From: LSUCC0057 sp048549915
Lineage (GTDB): Bacteria; Pseudomonadota; Gammaproteobacteria; Pseudomonadales; Porticoccaceae
Reading direction: 5' to 3'
DNA length: 37,682 bases
NCBI GenBank assembly: GCA_048549915.1
Contig: JBLYYE010000034.1
Span: 1 to 37,682, forward strand
How positions within the stretch are numbered: the first letter of the stretch is position 1; each line of letters starts with the position of its first letter. A program made the position numbers and the translations under genes. The notes below the pieces were generated by a model. That model did no database searches. It was given only the letters and a program-made list of their open reading frames with translations, and was not told where the DNA came from. Positions 15,899-25,432 of the stretch are shown here, in pieces.

Positions 15899-17362
15899 TT
15901 ATGCTGTGGGTTGCGGATAAACCGGCCAGCTGACGCCTGCCATTTTATCCAAGCAGCGCAGTACTTGGCAGCTATAGCCGAATTCATTATCGTACCAGCA
16001 GTACAAGACAGCACTTTTTCCTTCGACAATGGTGGCCTGTGAGTCGAGCACACAGGCTTGTCGCGAGCCGACAAAATCGGTGGATACTGCTTCGGTAGAA
16101 ATGGTGTAACCAATTTGGTCCATCAGCGATGAGTGCAGCGCTTTATCGCGAATAAAATCATTCAGCTCCTCGGCACTAGTCTCGCGACCTAGCTGAAGAT
16201 TGAGGATTGCCATAGAGACATTGGGTGTAGGCACGCGGATGGCATTGCCGGTCAGCTTGCCCTCCAACTCTGGAATAGCCTTAGCCACAGCTTTTGCAGC
16301 ACCTGTAGAGGTCAAAACCATATTCAATGCCGCACTGCGGCCGCGACGATCACCGGTGTGGTAATTGTCGATTAAATTCTGGTCATTGGTATAAGCGTGG
16401 ACAGTTTCAACGTGGCCATGTTGAACCCCGTATTCGTCGAGAAGACACTTCAGCACCGGCACAATGGCGTTAGTGGTACACGATGCTGCAGAGACCACTT
16501 CGCGATCGGGCGTGATTTCATGGTCATTGATGCCGTAGACAATATTCGGGATATCGCCTTTGCCGGGCGCCGTCAGAATCACCTTGCTGGCGCCGGGACG
16601 CAGATGGCCGCGCAGACCGTCCTCGTCGCGCCAAACGCCAGTATTATCGACAATAATAGCGTTGTTAATACCGTACTCAGTGTAGTCGACCTCAGCGGGC
16701 GAATTGGCATAGATCACTTTGACAGGATTGCCGTTGATAACCAGGATATTTTCATCTTCCAAGACACGGATAGTCCCTTTGAAAGAACCGTGCACAGAGT
16801 CGCGTCGCAATAGAGCTGCGCGCTTTTCAAGATCGTTCTTGGCCTTACTTTTGCGGATCACAATCGCTTTGAGGCGCAGCACATCTCCGCCGCCAGCTTT
16901 TTCAACCAGCAGCCTAGCAACTAGCCGACCGATACGACCAAAACCGTAGAGCACCACATCTTGCGCCTGCGGCAGCGGCTTGATGTCTGATTGGATAATA
17001 TCGGCCAGCTCTTCGCGGACAAACTCTTCGACAGTGCGACCATCTTCTTGACGCTGGCGCTTGAGCACCATCTTGCCAATATCGATGTGCGCCGGCCCCA
17101 AGCTCAGGCTCGCCATAGACTCAATAATGGGGTGAGAGTCAAACTCAGAGAGCTCGCTCTGCTCGACTTGGCGCACAAAACGGTGCGCCTTCATTAAGTC
17201 TGTCACCGATTTGTTAACCATGCTTTTGCCGTACATATAGCAAGAGACATTGCGTTCTCGGTAGAGCCTGCCGATCAGAGGAATCATGGATTCAGCTAGC
17301 GCTTCGCGCTCTTTCCAGTCTTTGAAGAAATCTGAAGGTAGCGGTCGTTGTTGATCAGTCAC
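15899..17362 (-). CDS. gap: Glyceraldehyde-3-phosphate dehydrogenase, long form
   Basis: A 487-aa NAD(P)-dependent GAPDH-like enzyme. The Rossmann motif GFGRIGR is at about 140-146, catalytic Cys295 is in SAASCTTNAIVP, HAYTNDQNLIDN includes the catalytic-type His, and the C-terminal YDNEFGYSCQVL is standard. An extra N-terminal domain of about 135 residues (LPSDFFKDWKEREALAESMIPLIGRLYRERNV...) is absent from classical GAPDH. The start is GTG 17362 with AGGAG seven bases upstream; the longer frame has no support. It is divergent from mfd and has its own terminator. Pseudomonas carries a similar long gap next to mfd (recalled). Whether it works in glycolysis or gluconeogenesis cannot be read here. 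Confidence 0.93.
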   Translation of the reverse strand: MTDQQRPLPSDFFKDWKEREALAESMIPLIGRLYRERNVSCYMYGKSMVNKSVTDLMKAHRFVRQVEQSELSEFDSHPIIESMASLSLGPAHIDIGKMVLKRQRQEDGRTVEEFVREELADIIQSDIKPLPQAQDVVLYGFGRIGRLVARLLVEKAGGGDVLRLKAIVIRKSKAKNDLEKRAALLRRDSVHGSFKGTIRVLEDENILVINGNPVKVIYANSPAEVDYTEYGINNAIIVDNTGVWRDEDGLRGHLRPGASKVILTAPGKGDIPNIVYGINDHEITPDREVVSAASCTTNAIVPVLKCLLDEYGVQHGHVETVHAYTNDQNLIDNYHTGDRRGRSAALNMVLTSTGAAKAVAKAIPELEGKLTGNAIRVPTPNVSMAILNLQLGRETSAEELNDFIRDKALHSSLMDQIGYTISTEAVSTDFVGSRQACVLDSQATIVEGKSAVLYCWYDNEFGYSCQVLRCLDKMAGVSWPVYPQPTA

Positions 17363-17437
17363 GGCAGTACTCCTAAAAGTCAAAATCACAAATGGGTGTG
17401 GCAACAGAGAGCACAACAACACTCACTGGTTAGATGC

Positions 17438-17466
17438 ATTATCTTGTTATGGCTAGGTGGCAGCAA
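17438..17466 (-). promoter_or_regulatory. Candidate gap promoter
   Basis: On the minus strand TTGCTG (17461-17466) and GATAAT (17438-17443) are exactly 17 bases apart, placing the start about 70 bases before GTG 17362. The -10 is a 5/6 match and the -35 is weak. Confidence 0.45.
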
Positions 17467-17550
17467 CCACACAGGTCCATTTAGAAGCTTAAACAGGCCA
17501 TAGAGATTATTGATTTGGCGAATAAGGCGTTATCATGCGCGGCCATTATT

Positions 17551-20500
17551 ATGGCTGTAAGACTACAGGAGACTGCCATCAACACTGCCACGCAACAGCT
17601 GTTACCCAAAGCCATGCCGCGAGCCGGCGAAAAGCGCCGCTGGACCGGATTAGCGGGATCTGCGTCAGCGCTGGCGGTGTTTACTGCCGCCCAGCAGCAC
17701 CAAGGGCTAAGCGTCGTTGTTACCGCCACCGCACGCGAGGCTAGCGCGCTGCGCGATGCGATCGACTTTTACAGCGCATCTGAACCTTTAACAGTGGTGG
17801 AACTACCCGACTGGGAGACGCTGCCCTATGATATTTTTTCTCCACACCAAGATATTATCTCGCAGCGTATCGCTACTCTCGCCGCACTGCCAAGTCTTGT
17901 TCAAGGGATATTGATTGCCCCGCTCTCAACCCTGATGCATCGACTGCCACCAACAGATTATGTTGCCAGCCAGAGTTTTAGCTACCAGGTCGGCGGCACG
18001 GTCGATCGCCAAGCCCTCATCACACAACTGACTCGCGCCGGTTATCAACGAGTAGAGACGGTTTTTGAGCATGGAGAATTTGCCCTGCGCGGCGCGATCG
18101 TCGATATCTTCCCAATGGGCAATGAGCTGCCATTGCGACTCGATTTGCTCGACGATGAGCTAGACACACTGCGCACATTTGATCCAGAGAGCCAACGGAC
18201 CATAGATAGCATCGCTGCTATCGAGCTGTTACCGGCGCGCGAGTTCCCGCTGGATCGCGACGGCATCAACCGCTTTCTCAACAACTGGCATATACAGTTT
18301 GATGGCCGCGGCGCCAAATCAACCCTCTACCAAGATGTTGAGGCAGGGATAGCGCCGCAGGGCATCGAATACTATCTTCCACTCTTCTTTGAACAGACCG
18401 CCACACTGTTTGACTACCTTCCCGAAAACACCCTGATGTTCAACAGCGGTGCGCTCGAAGATAAAGCCGGCGAGTTTTGGCAGGACGTTACTGAGCGCTA
18501 CAGCGAGTATGGCGTCGACCCTGAGCGCCCTATCCTGCCACCAGCGACACTTTTCCTGAGCATCGATCAGCTGTTTGCCGGGTTCAAACAGTGCCCGACT
18601 ATTATTTTAGAAAAAAAAACCATCAGTACAGCGCACAGCGACTCGATCAATTCGATCGAACTTCCCGATGTAGCTATTGATGCCAAACGCGACAACCCAC
18701 TGATCGCCCTGCAGGCTTTTTTAGCCGGCCAACCCGACTTGCGAGTGCTGCTCTGCAGTGAATCGGCCGGGCGTCGCGAGGCACTGTTAGAGCTGCTGCA
18801 AAAATCAGCACTGCAGGCTCAAGCCGTAGAGGGCTGGCAAGAGTTCTTAAGCAGTGACTTTTCGCTTGCCATTACCGTCGGCGGGCTCGACGAGAGCGTA
18901 ATCCTGCCGAACCTAGGCGTTGCTGTTATTACCGAGGCGGCACTGTTTGGCCAACAGGTTCTGCAACGGCGCAGGCGCAGCAAAGCCAGCAGCCAGAGTG
19001 AGAACCACTTTAAAAGTTTGGCTGAACTGCAGGTGGGTGCACCGGTGGTTCATCTCGACCACGGTATCGGTCGCTACCACGGCTTAGTCACACTGGAGGT
19101 CGACAAATCAACACAAGAGTTTTTGCAGCTGCGCTATGCCGACGATGCCAACATTTATGTGCCGGTCGGCTCTTTGAATCTAATCAGCCGCTACGGCGGC
19201 AGCGACCCTGAACTGGCTCCACTGCACAAATTGGGCAACGACCGCTGGAGCAAGGCGCGCGCCAAGGCCGCGGAACAAGTGCGCGACAGTGCCGCTGAAC
19301 TTCTCGAGATCTACGCGAAACGGGCAGCTCGCAAAGGCTTTCGCTGCAGTGATGACGAGCGCGACTACCTGGCATTTTGTGCTGACTTTCCGTTCGAGAC
19401 CACAGCCGATCAGCAAGAGGCCATTGATGCTGTGCGACGCGACCAACTTGCCGAACAGCCGATGGATCGGCTGATCTGTGGCGATGTCGGTTTTGGTAAA
19501 ACCGAAGTGGCGATGCGTGCCGCCTTTACCGCAGTGAATAGCGGTCAGCAGGTGATCGTGCTGGTGCCAACCACCCTACTCGCCCATCAACATCTGGAAA
19601 ACTTCCGCGATCGTTTTGCCAACTGGCCGGTGCGTGTTGAGGAGCTGTCACGCTTTCGCAGCGGCAAAGAACAACAAGATGTACTCGCGGCGCTCAACAA
19701 CGGCCGCGTCGATATTCTCATCAGCACCCACAAACTGCTGCACAGCAAAATCGACACTGAGCGGCTGGGGCTTTTAATTATCGATGAAGAGCACCGCTTT
19801 GGCGTTCATCAAAAAGAGCAGATAAAAGCTCTGCGCGCAGAAGTAGATATCTTGGCTATGACCGCAACGCCAATTCCGCGCACGCTCAACATGGCAATGC
19901 ACAGTATTCGCGATCTCTCTATTATCGCCACCCCGCCGGCGCGCCGGCTATCGGTAAAAACCTTTATTCGACAAAATGAGAGCCGCATAGTCCGCGAAGC
20001 CGTGCTGCGCGAAGTATTGCGCGGCGGCCAGGTCTACTACCTGCACAATGACATCAAGTCGATTAACCGCTGTGCCGAGGAGCTCGCTGCACTGCTTCCC
20101 GAAGCGCGTATCGAGGTCGCTCATGGACAGATGCGCGAGCGTGAACTCGAAAAAATTATGTCAGACTTCTACCATCAGCGCTTTAATGTTCTCGTCTGTA
20201 CCACCATCATCGAAACTGGTATCGATATCCCCAGCGCCAACACCATCGTCATGGAGCGCGCCGACAAGCTCGGACTGGCTCAACTGCACCAGCTGCGTGG
20301 ACGCGTGGGTCGCTCGCATCACCAAGCCTACGCCTATCTGCTAACCCCAGACAAACGCGCATTGACGCGCGACGCCGAAAAGCGGCTCGAAGCCATCGCT
20401 GCAGCCGACCATTTGGGTTCTGGGTTTACTCTGGCCACCAACGATATGGAGATTCGCGGCGCCGGCGAGCTGCTCGGTGAGGAGCAGAGTGGCCACATAC

Positions 20501-21054
20501 AAGCCGTAGGCTTTACTCTGTATATGGATATGCTAGCTCGCGCGGTCAAAGCCCTGCAGAGCGGAAAAATACCTGCTAGCGGCTTAGAGGGCCCGACCAT
20601 TACTGAGATAGACCTGCACTGTCCTGCACTTATACCCGATGACTACCTGCCGGATGTAAATGCGCGCCTAATGCTCTACAAACGCATCGCCAATGTAGAA
20701 CAGAGCAGCGAACTGCGCGAGCTGCAAGTCGAAATGATTGATCGCTTTGGCCTGTTGCCGGAAGCGGCCAAAATGTTGCTTGCGGTAACCGAGCTCAAGC
20801 TTCGCGCAATTGCGCTGGGTGTGGATAAAATTGAGATGAACAGCAGTGGCGGGCGCATTGTCTTTAACAACACGACACCGATTGAGCCATTGGCTATCAT
20901 TCAATTGATGCAGAGCAACCCGGAGCGCTACCGCTTGCGGGGCGGCGATCAATTGATTCTTCACAGCGAACAACCCTCAGCCGCGGATCGGCTTAACGGC
21001 GCAGAAGAGATCATTGATATACTGCAAAAACTTGCCGACCAGCCCACTCACTAG
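17551..21054 (+). CDS. mfd: Transcription-repair coupling factor Mfd
   Basis: A 1167-aa DNA translocase (E. coli 1148) that removes RNA polymerase stalled at lesions and recruits UvrA. The N-terminal UvrB-like module (PDWETLPYDIFSPHQDIISQRI) is followed by a CarD-like RNA polymerase interaction domain (from about 493, QVGAPVVHLDHGIGRYHGL). Helicase motifs are GDVGFGKTE at 644-652, DEEH at 745-748 and GRVGRSHH, with a C-terminal D7 domain. ATG 17551 is the best start codon but has no Shine-Dalgarno. A perfect AGGAG at 17567-17571 points instead at an in-frame ATC (17578). The protein begins opposite gap and is 12 bases from csiV. Confidence 0.97.
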   Translation: MAVRLQETAINTATQQLLPKAMPRAGEKRRWTGLAGSASALAVFTAAQQHQGLSVVVTATAREASALRDAIDFYSASEPLTVVELPDWETLPYDIFSPHQDIISQRIATLAALPSLVQGILIAPLSTLMHRLPPTDYVASQSFSYQVGGTVDRQALITQLTRAGYQRVETVFEHGEFALRGAIVDIFPMGNELPLRLDLLDDELDTLRTFDPESQRTIDSIAAIELLPAREFPLDRDGINRFLNNWHIQFDGRGAKSTLYQDVEAGIAPQGIEYYLPLFFEQTATLFDYLPENTLMFNSGALEDKAGEFWQDVTERYSEYGVDPERPILPPATLFLSIDQLFAGFKQCPTIILEKKTISTAHSDSINSIELPDVAIDAKRDNPLIALQAFLAGQPDLRVLLCSESAGRREALLELLQKSALQAQAVEGWQEFLSSDFSLAITVGGLDESVILPNLGVAVITEAALFGQQVLQRRRRSKASSQSENHFKSLAELQVGAPVVHLDHGIGRYHGLVTLEVDKSTQEFLQLRYADDANIYVPVGSLNLISRYGGSDPELAPLHKLGNDRWSKARAKAAEQVRDSAAELLEIYAKRAARKGFRCSDDERDYLAFCADFPFETTADQQEAIDAVRRDQLAEQPMDRLICGDVGFGKTEVAMRAAFTAVNSGQQVIVLVPTTLLAHQHLENFRDRFANWPVRVEELSRFRSGKEQQDVLAALNNGRVDILISTHKLLHSKIDTERLGLLIIDEEHRFGVHQKEQIKALRAEVDILAMTATPIPRTLNMAMHSIRDLSIIATPPARRLSVKTFIRQNESRIVREAVLREVLRGGQVYYLHNDIKSINRCAEELAALLPEARIEVAHGQMRERELEKIMSDFYHQRFNVLVCTTIIETGIDIPSANTIVMERADKLGLAQLHQLRGRVGRSHHQAYAYLLTPDKRALTRDAEKRLEAIAAADHLGSGFTLATNDMEIRGAGELLGEEQSGHIQAVGFTLYMDMLARAVKALQSGKIPASGLEGPTITEIDLHCPALIPDDYLPDVNARLMLYKRIANVEQSSELRELQVEMIDRFGLLPEAAKMLLAVTELKLRAIALGVDKIEMNSSGGRIVFNNTTPIEPLAIIQLMQSNPERYRLRGGDQLILHSEQPSAADRLNGAEEIIDILQKLADQPTH

Positions 21055-21066
21055 AAAGGCCTTATC

Positions 21067-22527
21067 TTGTCGAGACTGCCAGCCAACTGTATCTGCGCCG
21101 CACTGACCCTAGCCTTCAGTGTCTCTATCTGTGCGCAGGAGTCACTGCCAACTGTGACCATTGATGGCGAGCAATACGTTTTGCAAGAAAATGCTCAGCT
21201 TCCCAAATGGCTGCAGATAGAGGTGGTGGTGTTTCGTCACAACAGTCAACCAACAGAGCTCTCTCAGACTCTTACCAGCAGTTATCCTACACCACTGATC
21301 GAACTGGTGGACACCCAACAATTAGCTGCCGAGCAAGCATTGTTGGCCGAACAGCGCGGCATTGCCCTGCTCGGTAAAGAGCTAAAAAGGAACCCTCACA
21401 ACCTCTGGCAGGCTGCGCTAGTCACCGATTTAACAACACTCTATGACCCCTATTTCGACCCCGAAGAGCTGAGCCTAGAACAGGGCGACAACCTCTCAAC
21501 AGAGCCCCTTGAGAGCGATGGCGAAACGGCACTCGAAACAGGACCGGTAGGTGTCGATTTATCCCCACTACAAATAGAGCCAGGCTTCGAGCAATTAACC
21601 CGCCAACAATTAACTCTGCGCGATTCCGCGCGGGCTATCGATCGGCAACAGCGCTACACGCTACTCAGCCATTTTGGGTGGCGCCAGAGTGCAGACCAGA
21701 GCTCGCCGTGGATAACGGTGCAAGGCGGGACTCCACTGCTTGGTCGCCACCCTCTCGAGGGTGCTATTCGGCTGGTCAAAAGCCGTTTTCATCATATTGA
21801 GACCAATCTCTGGTGGGCACAGTTCGAACTGCTCGAAGCTGAGCAAGAATCCGCGCTGCCGTCACTAGATGCTTTGCTTAAACCCCAGCCTGCGCTCCCC
21901 CCTCTGCCCGAGCTGCTAAGTTATCGCACCGACTTCTCCGCTGACGAGCAGCCTGAAAAGCGCCGCTGGTCACTGACGGCAGCCATGACAGCAGAGAACA
22001 GTGAACTTAACTGGCACCACCCCTTGCTGCAAAGTGAGCGCTGGGTGCTCAGCATGGCGCCCTTCTCACTGCAATATCGACTGTTTAGCAATGAGCAAAC
22101 AGTGACACCGCTGGCTTTGAGTAATGCCTACAATCGCTTTGACGCCGCGACCACTGTTAGCCAAACAGATTGGCTTGGTAGCTATGAGAGTGAGAGTGAA
22201 GAAGCCCGTGAAGAAGCGAGTGACGTAACCGATATTGCACAAGCTGATACCCAACCACTGCAAAGTAATCTTGAATTAGCCGACTCGAGCAGCCTGGCTG
22301 AAGCCGCTAGCGCCGATGCGCTGGAGGCCGGCAAAGAACAAGCCGAGCCCAAGCTGCAACTCGAGGAGCTCTGGAGTATTGTCGAGAGGCGCCGCGTTGA
22401 CGCCGGCAACGATTACTATATCGACCACCCTGTAGTCGGTATTGTTGTGCGGATCAGCGAGGTTGAACCTACCTACACAGCCCCGGCTGCGGTTGAACTG
22501 CCTGAGCCGTTTTATCCGCAAGAGTGA
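21067..22527 (+). CDS. csiV: CsiV-family periplasmic protein (PF10972/DUF2803-like)
   Basis: A 486-aa exported protein. The signal peptide (about 1-23, ending SICA) is followed by PKWLQIEVVVFRH, the hallmark of CsiV, a peptidoglycan-associated factor acting with LpoA/PBP1A in Vibrio. The conserved C-terminal part (ELWSIVERRRVDAGNDYYIDHPVVGIVVRIS) is separated from the middle domain by an acidic, Ala/Ser-rich stretch of about 60 residues starting at SESEEAREEASD (about 377 onward). It starts with TTG 21067, supported by AAAGG seven bases upstream and by the signal peptide. It is probably co-transcribed with mfd, 12 bases upstream. The symbol is assigned by family; function in this organism is inferred. 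Confidence 0.8.
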   Translation: MSRLPANCICAALTLAFSVSICAQESLPTVTIDGEQYVLQENAQLPKWLQIEVVVFRHNSQPTELSQTLTSSYPTPLIELVDTQQLAAEQALLAEQRGIALLGKELKRNPHNLWQAALVTDLTTLYDPYFDPEELSLEQGDNLSTEPLESDGETALETGPVGVDLSPLQIEPGFEQLTRQQLTLRDSARAIDRQQRYTLLSHFGWRQSADQSSPWITVQGGTPLLGRHPLEGAIRLVKSRFHHIETNLWWAQFELLEAEQESALPSLDALLKPQPALPPLPELLSYRTDFSADEQPEKRRWSLTAAMTAENSELNWHHPLLQSERWVLSMAPFSLQYRLFSNEQTVTPLALSNAYNRFDAATTVSQTDWLGSYESESEEAREEASDVTDIAQADTQPLQSNLELADSSSLAEAASADALEAGKEQAEPKLQLEELWSIVERRRVDAGNDYYIDHPVVGIVVRISEVEPTYTAPAAVELPEPFYPQE

Positions 22528-22529
22528 GT

Positions 22530-23243
22530 TCAGCTCTCTTGGCCTAACCCCTCAAGAAACACCTTGCGGGTGGTGAGCATCCGCTCTGAGACATCCTCTT
22601 CCTGCCAGCTGCTGGTATCGATTTCGGGCAACAGCGTAATTGTCACCGTGCCGCCATAAACTATCAGCCCACGCATCGCGCGCTCGTTGCCTTGCATTAG
22701 CATCGGCACAAATGGCACCTTTAGCTGCGCTGCCAAATGAAACGGGCCCGCTTTGAATGGTCCCAACTGGCCGCTGTTACTGCGTGTCCCCTCGGGCGCA
22801 ATCAATAAGGTCTTGCGCTCAGTGCGCATGACCTGAGCGGCATTTTGCAGTGTCGAGAATGCCGCTTCGCGGTTGCGTCTGTCGATCGGTATCAACCCCA
22901 AAAACATCATGGTGCGACCGATCAGCGGAATCGAATTGAACTCTTGTTTATAAATCGCACTCCAGCCGCGCTGCCACATAGAGGCTAAAACGATCAGGTC
23001 GAGCATATTGATATGGTTGAAGGCTAAGATCTTACCCTGCAGCTGCTGAAACTGCTCTGGGTTTGAGAATTCCAGCTTGATCCCCAACAACCAACAGCTG
23101 ACGACGCCGAGCGAGCGCACCCAGCGCTGCTGATGGCGGGTAATAAAGCGCGGCACAATTAACGCAGCCAACATCACCACTGCCACTGCGGCAAACACCC
23201 AGGCAAAGGCTAACGGTAGTAGCAGTGTCCGCCAGGCGCGCAT
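22530..23243 (-). CDS. plsC: 1-acyl-sn-glycerol-3-phosphate acyltransferase (PlsC family)
   Basis: A 237-aa membrane acyltransferase making phosphatidic acid from lysophosphatidate. A hydrophobic N-terminus (about 6-30) is followed by the HX4D catalytic motif NHINMLD (His77, Asp82). FLGLIPIDRR is the acceptor-binding block, APEGTRSNSG is motif III and VPFVPM is motif IV. The ATG directly abuts the mscS-type stop with no gap. It converges on csiV with two bases between stop codons. Paralogues with other acyl-acceptor preferences exist, so the exact substrate is less certain than the family. Confidence 0.9.
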   Translation of the reverse strand: MRAWRTLLLPLAFAWVFAAVAVVMLAALIVPRFITRHQQRWVRSLGVVSCWLLGIKLEFSNPEQFQQLQGKILAFNHINMLDLIVLASMWQRGWSAIYKQEFNSIPLIGRTMMFLGLIPIDRRNREAAFSTLQNAAQVMRTERKTLLIAPEGTRSNSGQLGPFKAGPFHLAAQLKVPFVPMLMQGNERAMRGLIVYGGTVTITLLPEIDTSSWQEEDVSERMLTTRKVFLEGLGQES

Positions 23244-24341
23244 TTACGCATCACCATCCACTTGTGGGGCAGACATGTGCAGAGTGCGTGTCGGGAAAGC
23301 GATCTCAGCGCCGTGGGCTGCAATAATGTCGGCTATTTTGAGCAGCACATCTTGCTTAATCTTGTGATACTCCACCCAAACTGTGGTCTTGGTGAAGGTG
23401 TAAATAAAGAAGTCTAACGAGCTGGGGCCAAACTCATTGAAATTGACCATAAGCGTTTGACGGGTATCAATGGCTTCGTGATTGCGCAGCATGGTCTCGA
23501 CATCTGCAAGGATAGCGGGAAGCTGTGCAACGTCGTCATAACGCACACCAATGGTCTCTTTAATACGACGGTTGCTCATACGCGAGGGGTTTTCTAGAGA
23601 TATGCTAGCAAACACAGAATTGGGCACATAGAGTGGACGTTTATCAAAGGTGCGAATGCGTGTCAGGCGCCAACCGATATCCTCAACAGTGCCTTCAATC
23701 TCTTGGTCAGGTGAGCGCACCCAGTCACCCACTTTGAATGGACGGTCTAGATAGATCATCAAACCGCCAAAGAAGTTAGACAGTAAGTCTTGCGCTGCAA
23801 AGCCAATCGCGATGCCACCGACACCGCCAAAGGCGAGTAAACCCGAGACACTAAACCCAAACAGCTGCATACCAATCAGAGCTGCGGTAACCAACACCGA
23901 GGCGCGCATCAATTTTGCCACTGCTTTAATCGTCATTGGGTCGCGGGGTTTTTTACCCGGTTCTGGCGCAATCAGATTGTTTTCGGCACGATTGATAAAG
24001 TTGATCAGAAAAAGGGCAAAAAGGCCGACAACCGCGAGCTTATTGAGATAGACCAAAAGCGGCGTCCAACCACTATCGAGCTGCTCGGCGGCAATGGTGG
24101 CGGCAAAGTTGAAACCAACAATCCAGATCAGCCAGACAATTGGCTTGCGGCACGCCTCAATCAGCGCATCGTCCCAGAGGTTTTGGCTCTCGGCTGTGCG
24201 CTTTTCAATCTTATCAATAATTCTATTAGCTACCTTGGCCAGAATTAAAGCGGCGGTTACCAGGACAAATACTTCTATTATCCAGCCGTACTTTTCTCCG
24301 CCAAGGAGCTTCATCCACTGTGCTAATGTCTGACTGTTCAC
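23244..24341 (-). CDS. MscS-family small-conductance mechanosensitive channel
   Basis: A 365-aa inner-membrane channel protein with an N-terminal TM (about 20-40) and further TMs at about 70-90, 105-125 and 145-165. The pore helix/beta-domain junction LLAFGGVGGIAIGFAAQDLLSNFFGG is followed by DRPFKVGDWV and a C-terminal alpha/beta domain. It is somewhat longer than E. coli MscS (286 aa), through extra N-terminal TMs. The start is GTG 24341 with AAGGA nine bases upstream. It is 53 bases downstream of nagZ and abuts plsC, so the three probably form one transcript. A role in osmotic protection is inferred from the family. Confidence 0.9.
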   Translation of the reverse strand: MNSQTLAQWMKLLGGEKYGWIIEVFVLVTAALILAKVANRIIDKIEKRTAESQNLWDDALIEACRKPIVWLIWIVGFNFAATIAAEQLDSGWTPLLVYLNKLAVVGLFALFLINFINRAENNLIAPEPGKKPRDPMTIKAVAKLMRASVLVTAALIGMQLFGFSVSGLLAFGGVGGIAIGFAAQDLLSNFFGGLMIYLDRPFKVGDWVRSPDQEIEGTVEDIGWRLTRIRTFDKRPLYVPNSVFASISLENPSRMSNRRIKETIGVRYDDVAQLPAILADVETMLRNHEAIDTRQTLMVNFNEFGPSSLDFFIYTFTKTTVWVEYHKIKQDVLLKIADIIAAHGAEIAFPTRTLHMSAPQVDGDA

Positions 24342-24394
24342 TCTTTACTTTCCTTAAACTCTTAGAGGCTCAATGCCACTTGCTATTGTTAAAA

Positions 24395-25432
24395 TTACTG
24401 TTGTGCCACCAAGTCCCGGCTCATGGCCACGGCTGAGCACCAATAGGGCGAGTTTTCAAGCTCAGCCCAACTTTGATGCTTTTCGGCCCGCATCGTGTTT
24501 AAACGAGCACTACCTTGTACAGAGTGTTGTTCGAGCCACTCCAGCACCTCTACTGCGCCTTGGCGGTAGTTGCAAACCAGCACCATATCGCAACCTGCAT
24601 CGAGCGCAGCACTGGCACGCTTGGTGTAGCCACCAACTGCCGCGGCCCCCTCCATAGTTAGGTCATCACTAAAAATAACTCCGGCAAAGCCCAACTCGGC
24701 GCGCAGTTTATCCTTCAACCAACGCTGAGAAAACCCCACAGGGTGAGTTGCATCGATGGCAGGGAAAAGAATATGCGCGGGCATCACCGCTGCCAGCTGG
24801 TCGGACAGCGCAATAAAAGGTTTTAAGTCTCGATCTAACAGGGTCTGCCAGTCGCGCCTATCGGTTGGCAGCTCCAAATGACTATCACCGCGAACACCGC
24901 CATGGCCAGGAAAATGCTTGCCGGTAGCGGCCATACCCGCCGAGCGCATACCAGCAATGAAGGCGCTGGCAACAGCTGTGACCGCTTCGGACGAGTCTGA
25001 AAACGAGCGGTCTCCAATCACCCTGCAGAAATCGGCATCGACATCTAAAACCGGTGCGAAACTAAAATCGAAGCCACTGGCAAGCACCTCAGCTGCCATC
25101 AGCCAGCCTATCTTCTTGGCGCCATCAATAGCTTCACCGGGCTGCTGCTGCCACCAATGGCCGAGTGCTTGCATTGGCGGCAGAGGCGAAAATCCCTCGC
25201 GTAAACGCGCCACTCGCCCACCCTCTTGATCCACGGCCAACAGCAGGTGTGGATTGCATTCGCGAATACTCTCATTGAGCTCGATCACCTGGCCCTTAGA
25301 GCGTATGTTGCGAGCAAACAATATGACACCGCCAACTACCGGCGAGCAGAGCAAGTCGCGTTCTTGGGCGGTAAGCTCGGCACCCTCTAGATCAAGCATC
25401 AATGGGCCAGGGTTTATCGACGGCGCAGGCAT
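24395..25432 (-). CDS. nagZ: Beta-N-acetylhexosaminidase NagZ
   Basis: A 345-aa cytoplasmic GH3 enzyme that removes GlcNAc from 1,6-anhydro-muropeptides during peptidoglycan recycling. VDQEGGRVARLREGF (about 68-81), KHFPGHG at 172-178 and the acid/base His in GDSH (182-185) are all intact. SDDLTMEG contains the nucleophilic Asp. The length matches the single-domain bacterial NagZ family. Neighbouring csiV and LOG-family genes do not form an obvious pathway with it, although csiV is also wall-related. Confidence 0.96.
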   Translation of the reverse strand: MPAPSINPGPLMLDLEGAELTAQERDLLCSPVVGGVILFARNIRSKGQVIELNESIRECNPHLLLAVDQEGGRVARLREGFSPLPPMQALGHWWQQQPGEAIDGAKKIGWLMAAEVLASGFDFSFAPVLDVDADFCRVIGDRSFSDSSEAVTAVASAFIAGMRSAGMAATGKHFPGHGGVRGDSHLELPTDRRDWQTLLDRDLKPFIALSDQLAAVMPAHILFPAIDATHPVGFSQRWLKDKLRAELGFAGVIFSDDLTMEGAAAVGGYTKRASAALDAGCDMVLVCNYRQGAVEVLEWLEQHSVQGSARLNTMRAEKHQSWAELENSPYWCSAVAMSRDLVAQQ

